From Hydractinia symbiolongicarpus (Eukaryota; Cnidaria; Hydrozoa; Anthoathecata; Hydractiniidae), in NCBI RefSeq assembly GCF_029227915.1, contig NC_079876.1, positions 22,136,001 through 22,200,000 of the forward strand: DNA of 64,000 nucleotides, given 5' to 3'. The notes under the pieces were generated by a model. That model was not told the origin of the DNA, searched no databases, and was given only the letters and a program-made list of their open reading frames with translations. Shown piece after piece: positions 10,393 through 21,907 of this stretch. How positions within the stretch are numbered: position 1 is the first letter of the stretch; each line of letters opens with the position of its first letter. A program made the position numbers and the translations under genes.

Positions 10393-11120
10393 CTGTTATA
10401 TGACCTTTTATCACCTAATAAAAGCCTTACACGTAAATCACGTGGTTCTACGTGCCTGCGCAGGTTAGCATCGGTCTATTCCTTCTACACTCACTGGACT
10501 ACGACGTTTCAAGTCATTTTCCATCGCGCCATGGTCTTACAACGCGGTGAAATACGTGTAGAGCCCTCTAAGGCCTGTTATATGACCTTTTATCACCTAA
10601 TAAAAGCCTTACACGTATATTACGTGGTTCTACGTGCCTGCGCAGGTTAGCATCGGTCTATTCCTTCTACACTCACTGGACTACGACGTTTCAAGTCATT
10701 TTCCACCGCGCCATGGTTTTACAACGCGGTGAAATACGTGTAAAGGCTTATAAGGACTGTGATATTGCCTTTTGCCGCCTAATAAAGGCTTTACACCTAA
10801 AACACGTGGTTCAACGTGTCTGCGCAGGTTACCATCCGTCTATTCCTTCCACTCTCAATGGACTACGACGTCTCAAGTCGATTTCCAACGCGCCATGGTC
10901 TTACAACATAGTGAACTACGTGTAGAGGCCTCTAAAGACTGTTATATGGCCCTTTGCCACCTAACAAAGGTCCTACACGTAAATCACATGGTTCCACGTG
11001 CCTGAGCAGGTTACCATCGGTCTATTCCTACCACTCTCAATGGGCTACGACGTCTCAAGTTGTTTTCCATCACGCCATGGTCTCACAACACAGTGAACTA
11101 CCTGTAGAGGCCTCTAAGTC
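10393..11120 (+). repeat. Four-monomer tandem duplication, second unit (728 bp)
   Basis: Second copy of the preceding unit. It runs directly into the rest of copy B, so copy B begins effectively twice. Subtype order is the same as in the first unit. Confidence 0.85.
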
Positions 11121-14100
11121 CTGTTATATGACCTTTTACCACCTAATAAAAGCCTTACACGTAAATCACGTGCTTCCACGTGTCTGCGCAGGTAACCATC
11201 GGTCTATTCCTACCACTCTCAATGGGCTACGACGTCTCAAGTTGTTTTCCATCACGCCATGGTCTCACAACACAGTGAACTACCTGTAGAGGCCTCTAAG
11301 TCCTGTTATATGGCCCTTTGCCAACTAACAAAGGCCCTGCGCGTAAATCACGTGGTTCCACGTACCTACGCAGTTCACTATCGCTCTATTCCTTCCACTC
11401 TCAATGGGCTACGACGTCTCAAGTTGTTTTCCATCACGCCATGGTCTTACAACACAGTGAACTACGTGTAGAGTCCTCTAAAGATTGTTACATGGCCTGT
11501 TGCCGCCTAATAAAAGCTCTACACGTCGATCCAGTGGTTTCACGTGTCTGCGCAGGTTACCATCCGTCTATTCCTTGCACTCTCAATGGACTACGACGTC
11601 TCAAGTCGTTTTCCGGCGCGCCGTGGTCTTACATCACAGTGAACTACGTGTAGAAGCCTCTAAGGCCTGTTATATGACTTTTGACCACCTAATAAAAGCC
11701 TTACACGTAAATCACGTGGTTCCACGTACCTATGCAGTTCACCATCGGTCTATTCCTTCCACTTTCAATGGACTACGACGTCTCAAGTCCTTTTCCATCG
11801 TGCCATGATCTTACAACGCAGTGAACTACGTGTAAAGGCCTCTAAAGACTGTTATATGGCCTCTTGCCGCCTAATAAAGGCCTTACACCTATAACACGTG
11901 GTTCCACGTGCCTGCGCAGGTTACCATCGGTCTATTCCATCCACTCTCAATGGACTACGACGTCTGAACTTGTTTTCCATCGCGCCATGGTCTTACAGCA
12001 CAGTGAACTACGTGTAGAGGCCTCTAAGGGCTGTTATATGACCTTTTATCACCTAATACAAGCCTTACACGTAAATCACGTGGTTCCACGTACTTCCGCA
12101 GGTTAACATCGGTCTATTCCTCCTACACTCAATGGACTACGACGTCTCAAGTCCTTTTCCATCGTCCCATGATCTTACAACGCAGTGAACTACGTGTAGA
12201 GGCCTCTAAAGATTGTTATATGGCCTGTTGTGCCTAATAAAGGCTTTACACGTAATTCACGTGGTTCCACGTGCCTGCGCAGGTTACCATCAGTCTATTC
12301 CTTCTACACGCAATGGACTACGACGTCTCAAGTTCTTTTCCATCGTCCCATGATCTTACAACGTAGTGAACTACATGTAAAGGCCTCTAAGGACTGTGAT
12401 ATTGCCTTTTGCCGCCTAATAAAGGCTTTACACCTAAAACACGTGGTTCGACGTGTCTGCGCAGGTTACCATCCGTCTATTCCTTCCATTCTCAATGGAC
12501 TACGACGTCTCAAGTCGATTTCCAACGCGCCATGGTCTTACAACATAGTGAACTACGTGTAGAGGCCTCTAAAGACTGTTATATGGCCCTTTGCCACCTA
12601 ACAAAGGTCCTACACGTAAATCACGTGGTTCCACGAGCCTGCGCTGGTTACCATCGGTCTATTCCTACCACTCTCAATGGGCTACGACTTCTCAAGTTGT
12701 TTTCCATCACGCCATGGTCTCACAACACAGTGAACTACCTGTAGAGCCCTCTAAGGCCTGTTATATGACCTTTTATCACCTAATAAAAGCCTTACACGTA
12801 AATCACGTGGTTCCACGTGCCTGCGCAGGTTACCATCAGTCTATTCCTTCTACACGCAATGGACTACGACGTCTCAAGTCGATTTCTAACGCGCCATGGT
12901 CTTACAACATAGTGAACTACGTGTAGAGGCCTCTAAAGACTGTTATATGGCCCTTTGCCACCTAACAAAGGTCCTACACGTAAAACACGTGGTTCCACGA
13001 GCCTGCGCAGGTTAGCATCGGTCTATTCCTCCTACACTCAATGGACTACGACGTCTCAAGTCCTTTTCCATCGTCCCATGATCTTACAACGCAGTGAAGT
13101 ACGTGTAGAGGCCTCTAAAGATTGTTATATGGCCTGTTGCCGCCTAATAAAAGCTTTACACGTAATTCACGTGCTTCGACGTGTCTGCGCAGGTAACCAT
13201 CGGTCTATTCCTACCACTCTCAATGGACTACGACGTCTCAAGTTGTTTTCCATCACGCCATGGTCTCACAACACAGTGAACTACCTGTAGAGCCCTCTAA
13301 GGCCTGTTATATGACCTTTTATCACCTAATAAAAGCCTTACACGTAAATCACGTGGTTCTACGTGCCTGCGAAGGTTAGCATCGGTCTATTCCTTCTACA
13401 CTCACTGGACTACGACGTTTCAAGTCATTTTCCATCTCGCCATGGTCTTACAACGCGGTGAAATACGTGTAAAGGCTTATAAGGACTGTGATATGGCCTT
13501 TTGCCGCCTAATAAAGGCTTTACACCTAAAACACGTGGTTCGACGTGTCTGCGCAGGTTACCATCCGTCTATTCCTTCCACTCTCAATGGACAACGACGT
13601 CTCAAGTCGATTTCCAACGCGCCATGGTCTTACAACATAGTGAACTACGTGTAGAGGCCTCTAAAGACTGTTATATGGCCCTTTGCCACCTAACAAAGGT
13701 CCTACACGTAAATCACGTGGTTCCACGAACCTGCGCAGGTTATCATCGGTCTATTCCTTCCACTCTCAATGGGCTACGACGTCTCAAGTTGTTTTCCATC
13801 ACGCCATGGTCTCACAACACAGTGAACTACCTGTAGAGGCCTCTAAGGCCTGTTATATGACCTTTTACCACCTAATAAAAGCCTTACACGTAAAACATGT
13901 GGTTCCATGTGTTAGCCCAGGTAAACATCGGTCTATTCCTTCTACACTCACTGGACTACGACGTTTCAAGTCGTCTTACAACGCAGTGAAATACGTGTAA
14001 AGGCCTCTAAGGACTGTTATATGGCCTTTTGCCGCCTAATAAAGGCCTCACACCTAAAATACGTGGTTCGACGTGTCTGCGCAGGTTACCATCGGTCTAT

Positions 14101-16418
14101 TCCTTCCACTCTCAATGGACTACGAGGTCTCAAGTCGCTTTCCAACGCGCGATGGTCTTACAACATAGTGAACTACGTGTAGAGGCCTCTAAAGACTGTT
14201 ATATGGCCCTTTGCCAACTAACAAAGGCCCTGCACGTAAATCACGTGGTTCCACGTACCTACGCAGTTCACTATCGCTCTATTCCTTCCACTCTCAATGG
14301 GCTACGACGTCTCAAGTTGTTTTCCATCACGCCATGGTCTTACAACACAGTGAACTACGTGTAGAGTCCTCTAAAGATTGTTATATGGCCTGTTGCCGCC
14401 TAATAAAGGCTTTACACGTAATTCACGTGCTTCGACGTGTCTGCGCAGGTAACCATCGGTCTATTCCTACCACTCTCAATGGACTACGACGTCTCAAGTT
14501 GTTTTCCATCACGCCATGGTCTCACAACACAGTGAACTACCTGTAGAGCCCTCTAAGGCCTGTTATATGACCTTTTATCACCTAATAAAAGCCTTACACG
14601 TAAATCACGTGGTTCCACGTGCCTGCGCAGGTTACCATCAGTCTATTCCCCCTACACGCAATGGACTACGACGTCTCAAGTCCTTTTCCATCGTCCCATG
14701 ATCTTACAACGAAGTGAACTACGTGTAGAGGCCTCTAAGGCCTGTTATATGACCTTTTATCACCTAATAAAAGCCTTACACGTAAATCACGTGGTTCTAC
14801 GTGCCTGCGCAGGTTAGCATCGGTCTATTCCTTCTACACTCACTGGACTACGACGTTTCAAGTCATTTTCCATCGCGCCATAGTCTTACAACGCGGTGAA
14901 ATACGTGTAGAGCCCTCTAAGGCCTGTTATATGACCTTTTATCACCTAATAAAAGCCTTACACGTAAATTACGTGGTTCTACGTGCCTGCGCAGGTTAGC
15001 ATCGGTCTATTCCTTCTACACTCACTGGACTACGACGTTTCAAGTCATTTTCCACCGCGCCATGGTTTTACAACGCGGTGAAATACGTGTAAAGGCTTAT
15101 AAGGACTGTGATATTGCCTTTTGCCGCTTAATAAAGGCTTTACACCTAAAACACGTGGTTCAACGTGTCTGCGCAGGTTACCATCCGTCTATTCCTTCCA
15201 CTCTCAATGGACTACGACGTCTCAAGTCGATTTCCAACGCGCCATGGTCTTACAACATAGTGAACTACGTGTAGAGGCCTCTAAAGACTGTTATATGGCC
15301 CTTTGCCACCTAACAAAGGTCCTACACGTAAATCACATGGTTCCACGAGCCTGCGCAGGTTACCATCGGTCTATTCCTACCACTCTCAATGGGCTACGAC
15401 GTCTCAAGTTGTTTTCCATCACGCCATGGTCTCACAACACAGTGAACTACCTGTAGAGGCCTCTAAGTCCTGTTATATGACCTTTTACCACCTAATAAAA
15501 GCCTTACACGTAAATCACGTGCTTCCACGTGTCTGCGCAGGTAACCATCGGTCTATTCCTACCACTCTCAATGGGCTACGACGTCTCAAGTTGTTTTCCA
15601 TCACGCCATGGTCTCACAACACAGTGAACTACCTGTAGAGGCCTCTAAGTCCTGTTATATGGCCCTTTGCCAACTAACAAAGGCCCTGCACGTAAATCAC
15701 GTGGTTCCACGTACCTACGCAGTTCACTATCGCTCTATTCCTTCCACTCTCAATGGGCTACGACGTCTCAAGTTGTTTTCCATCACGCCATGGTCTTACA
15801 ACACAGTGAACTACGTGTAGAGTCCTCTAAAGATTGTTACATGGCCTGTTGCCGCCTAATAAAAGCCATACACGTAAATCACGTGGTTCCACGTACCTAT
15901 GCAGTTCACCATCGGTCTATTCCTTCCACTTTCAATGGACTACGACGTCTCAAGTCCTTTTCCATCGTGCCATGATCTTACAACGCAGTGAACTACGTGT
16001 AAAGGCCTCTAAAGACTGTTATATGGCCTCTTGCCGCCTAATAAAGGCCTTACACCTATAACACGTGGTTCCACGTGCCTGCGCAGGTTACCATCGGTCT
16101 ATTCCATCCACTCTCAATGGACTACGACGTCTGAACTTGTTTTCCATCGCGCCATGGTCTTACAGCACAGTGAACTACGTGTAGAGGCCTCTAAGGGCTG
16201 TTATATGACCTTTTATCACCTAATACAAGCCTTACACGTAAATCACGTGGTTCCACGTACTTCCGCAGGTTAACATCGGTCTATTCCTCCTACACTCAAT
16301 GGACTACGACGTCTCAAGTCCTTTTCCATCGTCCCATGATCTTACAACGCAGTGAACTACGTGTAGAGGCCTCTAAAGATTGTTATATGGCCTGTTGTGC
16401 CTAATAAAGGCTTTACAC

Positions 16419-17510
16419 GTAATTCACGTGCTTCGATGTGTCTGCGCAGGTAACCATCGGTCTATTCCTACCACTCTCAATGGACTACGACGTCTCAAGT
16501 CGATTTCTAACGCGCCATGGTCTTACAACATAGTGAACTACGTGTAGAGGCCTCTAAAGACTGTTATATGGCCCTTTGCCACCTAACAAAGGTCCTACAC
16601 TTAAATCACGTGGTTCCACGTGCCTGCGCAGGTTATCATCGGTCTATTCCTTCCACTCTCAATGGACTACGACGTCTCAAGTCCTTTTCCATCGTCCCAT
16701 GATCTTACAACGCAGTGAACTACGTGTAGAGGCCTCTAAAGATTGTTATATGGCCTGTTGCCGCCTAATAAAGGCTTTACACGTAATTCACGTGCTTCGA
16801 CGTGTCTGCGCAGGTAACCATCGGTCTATTCCTACCACTCTCAATGGACTACGACGTCTCAAGTTGTTTTCCATCACGCCATGGTCTCACAACACAGTGA
16901 ACTACCTGTAGAGCCCTGTAAGGCCTGTTATATGACCTTTTATCACCTAATAAAAGCCTTACACGTAAATCACGTGGTTCCACGTGCCTGCGCAGGTTAC
17001 CATCAGTCTATTCCTTCTACACGCAATGGACTACGACGTCTCAAGTTCTTTTCCATCGTCCCATGATCATACAACGCAGTGAACTACGTGTAGAGGCCTC
17101 TAAGGCCTGTTATATGACCTTTTATCACCTAATAAAAGCCTTACACGTAAATCACGTGGTTCTACGTGCCTGCGCAGGTTAGCATCGGTCTATTCCTACT
17201 ACACTCACTGGACTACGACGTTTCAAGTCATTTTCCATCGCGCCATGGTCTTACAACGCGGTGAAATACGTGTAGAGCCCTCTAAGGCCTGTTATATGAC
17301 CTTTTATCACCTTATAAAAGCCTTACACGTAAATCACGTGGTTCTACGTGCCTGCGCAGGTTAGCATCGGTCTATTCCTTCTACACTCACTGGACTACGA
17401 CGTTTCAAGTCATTTTCCACCGCGCCATGGTTTTACAACGCGGTGAAATACGTGTAAAGGCTTATAAGGACTGTGATATTGCCTTTTGCCGCCTAATAAA
17501 GGCTTTACAC
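16419..17510 (+). repeat. Six-monomer insertion in copy B (1,092 bp)
   Basis: The offset to copy A jumps from 9,582 to 10,674, exactly 6 x 182. The junctions share GCCTAATAAAGGCTTTACAC (16,399-16,418 and 17,491-17,510), matching the single site 6,817-6,836 in copy A. The left part resembles copy A 1,760-2,407 and the right part resembles the ~5,130-5,540 region, so the insertion is itself a mosaic of other parts of the unit. Confidence 0.8.
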
Positions 17511-19272
17511 CTAAAACACGTGGTTCGACGTGTCTGCGCAGGTTACCATCCGTCTATTCCTTCCACTCTCAATGGACTACGACGTCTCAAGTCGATTTCC
17601 AACGCGCCATGGTCTTACAACATAGTGAACTACGTGTAGAGGCCTCTAAAGACTGTTATATGGCCCTTTGCCACCTAACAAAGGTCCTACACGTAAATAA
17701 CGTGGTTCCACGAGCCTGCGCAGGTTACCATCGGTCTATTCCTACCACTCTCAATGGGCTACGACGTCTCAAGTTGTTTTCCATCACGCCATGGTCTCAC
17801 AACACAGTGAACTACCTGTAGAGGCTTCTAAGTCCTGTTATATGACCTTTTACCACCTAATAAAAGCCTTACACGTAAATCACGTGCTTCCACGTGTCTG
17901 CGCAGGTAACCATCGATCTATTCCTACCACTCTCAATGGGCTACGACGTCTCAAGTTGTTTTCCATCACGCCATGGTCTCACAACACAGTGAACTACCTG
18001 TAGAGGCCTCTAAGTCCTGTTATATGACCTTTTACCACCTAATAATAGCCTTACACGTAAATCACGTGCTTCCACGTGTCTGCGCAGGTAACCATCGGTC
18101 TATTCCTACCACTCTCAATGGACTACGACGTCTCAAGTTGTTTTCCATCACACCATGGTCTCACAACACAGTGAACTACCTGTAGAGCCCTCTAAGGCCT
18201 GTTATATGACCTTTTATCACCTAATAAAAACCTTACGCGTAAATCACGTGATTCCAGGTGACTGCGCAGGTTAGCATCGGTCTATTCTTCCTACACGCAA
18301 TGGACTACGACGTCTCAAGTCCTTTTCCATCGTCCCATGATCTTACAACGCAGTGAACTACGTGTAGAGGCCTCTAAAGATTGTTATATGGTTGCCGCCT
18401 AATAAAGGCTTTACACGTAATTCACGTGCTTCGACGTGTCTGCGCAGGTAACCATCGGTCTATTCCTACCACTCTCACTGGACTACGACGTTTCAAGTCG
18501 TTTTCCACCGCGCCATGGTCTTACAACGCGGTTAAATACGTGTAAAGGCTTATAAGGACTGTGATATGGCCTTTTGCCGCCTAATAAAGGCTTTACACCT
18601 AAAACACGTTGTTCGACGTGTCTGCGCAGGTTACCATCTGTCTATTCCTTCCACTCTCAATGGACTACGACGTCTCAAGTCGATTTCTAACACGCCATGG
18701 TCTTACAACATAGTGAACTACGTGTAGAGGCCTCTAAAGACTGTTATATGGCCCTTTGCCACCTAACAAAGGTCCTACACGTAAATCACGTGGTTCCACG
18801 AGCCTGCGCAGGTTACCATCGGTCTATTCCTACCACTCTCAATGGGCTGCGACGTCTCAAGTTGTTTTCCATCACGCCATGGTCTCACAACACAGTGAAC
18901 TACCTGTAGAGGCCTCTAAGTCCTGTTATATGACCTTTTACCACCTAATGAAAGCCTTACACGTAAATCACGTGGTTCAACGTACTTCCGCATGTTATCA
19001 TCGGTCTATTCCTTCTACACTCACTGGACTACGACGTTTCAAGTCGTTTTCCATCGCGCCATGGTCTTACAACGCAGTGAAATACGTGTAGAGGCCTCTA
19101 AAGATTGTTATATGGTTGCCGCCTAATAAAGGCTTTACACGTAATTCACGTGCTTCGACGTGTCTGCGCAGGTAACCATCGGTCTATTCCTACCACTCTC
19201 AATGGACTACGACGTCTCAAGTTGTTTTCCATCACGCCATGGTCTCACAACACAGTGAACTACCTGTAGAGC

Positions 19273-19982
19273 CCTCTAAGGCCTGTTATATGACCTTTTA
19301 TCACCTAATAAAAGCCTTACACGTAAATCACGTGGTTCTACGTGCCTGCGCAGGTTAGAATCGGCCTATTCCTTCTACACTCACTGGACTACGACGTTTC
19401 AAGTCATTTTCCACCGCGCCATGGTCTTACAACGCGGTTAAATACGTGTAAAGGCTTATAAGGACTGTGATATGGCCTTTTGCCGCCTAATAAAGGCTTT
19501 ACACCTAAAACACGTGGTTCGACGTGTCTGCGCAGGTTGCCATCGGTCTATTCCTTCTACTCTCAATGGACTACGACGTCTCAAGTCGATTTCCAACGCG
19601 CCATGGTCTCACAACTTAGTGAACTACGTGTAGAGGCCTCTAAAGACTGTTATATGGCCCTTTGCCACCTAACAAAGGTCCTACACGTAAATCACGTGGT
19701 TCCATGAGCCTGCGCAGGTTATCATTGGTCTATTCCTTCCACTCTCAATGGGCTACGACGTCTCAAGTTGTTTTCCATCACGCCATGGTCTCACAACACA
19801 GTGAACTACCTGTAGAGGCCTCTAAGGCCTGTTATATGACCTTTTACCAACTAATAAAAGCCTTACACGTAAAACATGTGGTTCCATGTGTTAGCCCAGG
19901 TAAACATCGGTCTATTCCTTCTACACTCACTGGACTACGACGTTTCAAGTCGTCTTACAACGCAGTGAAATACGTGTAAAGG
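19273..19982 (+). repeat. 710-bp tandem duplication in copy B, first unit
   Basis: 710 bp is four monomers minus the 18-bp deletion carried inside (junction at 19,952). It corresponds to copy A ~8,581-9,290. Boundaries are approximate. Confidence 0.85.
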
Positions 19983-20692
19983 CCTCTAAGGCCTGTTATA
20001 TGACCTTTTATCACCTAATAAAAGCCTTACACGTAAATCACGTGGTTCTACGTGCCTGCGCAGGTTAGAATCGGCCTATTCCTTCTACACTCACTGGACT
20101 ACGACGTTTCAAGTCATTTTCCACCGCGCCATGGTCTTACAACGCGGTTAAATACGTGTAAAGGCTTATAAGGACTGTGATATGGCCTTTTGCCGCCTAA
20201 TAAAGGCTTTACACCTAAAACACGTGGTTCGACGTGTCTGCGCAGGTTGCCATCGGTCTATTCCTTCTACTCTCAATGGACTACGACGTCTCAAGTCGAT
20301 TTCCAACGCGCCATGGTCTCACAACTTAGTGAACTACGTGTAGAGGCCTCTAAAGACTGTTATATGGCCCTTTGCCACCTAACAAAGGTCCTACACGTAA
20401 ATCACGTGGTTCCATGAGCCTGCGCAGGTTATCATTGGTCTATACCTTCCACTCTCAATGGGCTACGACGTCTCAAGTTGTTTTCCATCACGCCATGGTC
20501 TCACAACACAGTGAACTACCTGTAGAGGCCTCTAAGGCCTGTTATATAACCTTTTACCAACTAATAAAAGCCTTACACGTAAAACATGTGGTTCCATGTG
20601 TTAGCCCAGGTGAACATCGGTCTATTCCTTCTACACTCACTGGACTACGACGTTTCAAGTCGTCTTACAACGCAGTGAAATACGTGTAAAGG
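19983..20692 (+). repeat. 710-bp tandem duplication in copy B, second unit
   Basis: Near-identical second copy, with its own 18-bp junction at 20,662. It differs by a few bases, for example TATACC for TATTCC near 20,440 and ATATAACC for ATATGACC near 20,547. Copy A has only one copy, although A2 already carries two 18-bp-deleted monomers 710 bp apart (8,550 and 9,260). Confidence 0.85.
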
Positions 20693-21002
20693 CCTCTAAG
20701 GACTGTTATATGGCCTTTTGCCGCCTAATAAAGGCCTCACACCTAAAACACGTGGTTCGACATGTCTGCGCAGGTTACCATCGGTCTATTCCTTCCACTC
20801 TCAATGGACTACGAGGTCTCAAGTCGCTTTCCAACGCGCGATGGTCTTACAACATAGTGAACTACGTGTAGAGGCCTCTAAAGACTGTTATATGGCCCTT
20901 TGCCAACTAACAAAGGCCCTGCACGTAAATCACGTGGTTCCACGTACCTACGCAGTTCACTATCGCTCTATTCCTTCCTCTCTCAATAGGCTACGACGTC
21001 TC

Positions 21003-21907
21003 AAGTTGTTTTCCATCACGCCATGGTCTTACAACACAGTGAACTACGTGTAGAGTCCTCTAAAGATTGTTACATGGCCTGTTGCCGCCTAATAAAGGCT
21101 CTACACGTCGATCCAGTGGTTTCACGTGTCTGCGCAGGTTACCATCCGTCTATTCCTTGCACTCTCAATGGACTACGACGTCTCAAGTCGTTTTACGGCG
21201 TGCCGTGGTCCTACATCACAGTGAACTACGTGTAGAAGCCTCTTAGGGCTGTTATATGACCTTTTACCACCTAATAAAAGCCTTACACGTAAATCACGTG
21301 GTTCCACGTACCTATGCAGTTCACCATCGGTCTATTCCTTCCACTTTTAATGGACTACGACGTCTCAAGTCCTTTTCCATCGTGCCATGATCTTACAACG
21401 CAGTGAACTACGTGTAAAGGCCTTTGAAGACTGTTATATGGCCTCTTGCCGCCTAATAAAGGCCTTACACCTATAACACGTGGTTCCACGTGCCTGCGCA
21501 GGTTACCATCGGTCTATTCCATCCACTCTCAATAGACTACGACGTCTGAACTTATTTTCCATCGCGCCATGGTCTTACAGCACAGTGAACTACGTGTAGA
21601 GGCCTCTAAGGGCTGTTATATGACCTTTTATCTCCTAATACAAGCCTTACACGTAAATCACGTGGATCCACGTACTTCCGCAGGTTAACATCGGTCTATT
21701 CCTCCTACACTCAATGGACTACGACGTCTCAAGTCCTTTTCCATCGTCCCATGATCTTACAACGCAGTGAATTACGTGTAGAGGCCTCTAAAGATTGTAA
21801 TATGGCCTGTTGTGCCTAATAAAGGCTTTACACGTAATTCACGTGCTTCGATGTGTCTGCGCAGGTAACCATCGGTCTATTCCTACCACTCTCAATGGAC
21901 TACGACG
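21003..21907 (+). repeat. Truncated, diverged third macro-copy (C)
   Basis: Matches copy A ~929-1,833 at offset 20,074, with the same subtype order including the 1-bp-deleted monomer. It carries many more substitutions than B does, such as TTTTACGGCGTGCC for TTTTCCGGCGCGCC near 21,193 and CTTAGGG for CTAAGGC near 21,243. The match ends near 21,907, where TTTCAAGTCGCTTTCC replaces the copy A continuation. It marks the right edge of the homogenised domain. Confidence 0.8.
21660..21673. other. Perfect-palindrome version of the dyad (ACGTGGATCCACGT)
   Basis: A change in the spacer (GGTTCC to GGATCC) makes a 14-bp perfect palindrome out of the imperfect dyad. The same form recurs near 27,985, 33,977, 35,976, 45,985, 50,334, 56,510, 57,600, 58,327, 59,965, 62,874 and 63,598, mostly in TACGCGTAA or CCGCGTAA monomers. 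Confidence 0.85.

Larger units (their letters stand above)
10493..21002 (+). repeat. Macro-repeat copy B
   Basis: Full counterpart of copy A (offset values are given with copy A). Relative to A it lacks 546 bp (junction 12,257-12,263) and 364 bp (junction 14,368-14,383), and gains 1,092 bp (16,419-17,510) and a 710-bp tandem unit. Scattered single-base differences exist: C at 4,205 is G at 14,151, the latter shared with the paralogous monomers at ~9,438 and ~20,840. After ~21,002 the array continues with a degraded copy of positions ~930 onward of the unit. Confidence 0.9.

Noticed and set aside
1-21002. Assembly artefact as the explanation for the A/B duplication
   Set aside because: Not fully excluded, but the copies differ by independent whole-monomer gains and losses, conversion-like tracts and single bases, which a simple duplicated contig would not show.
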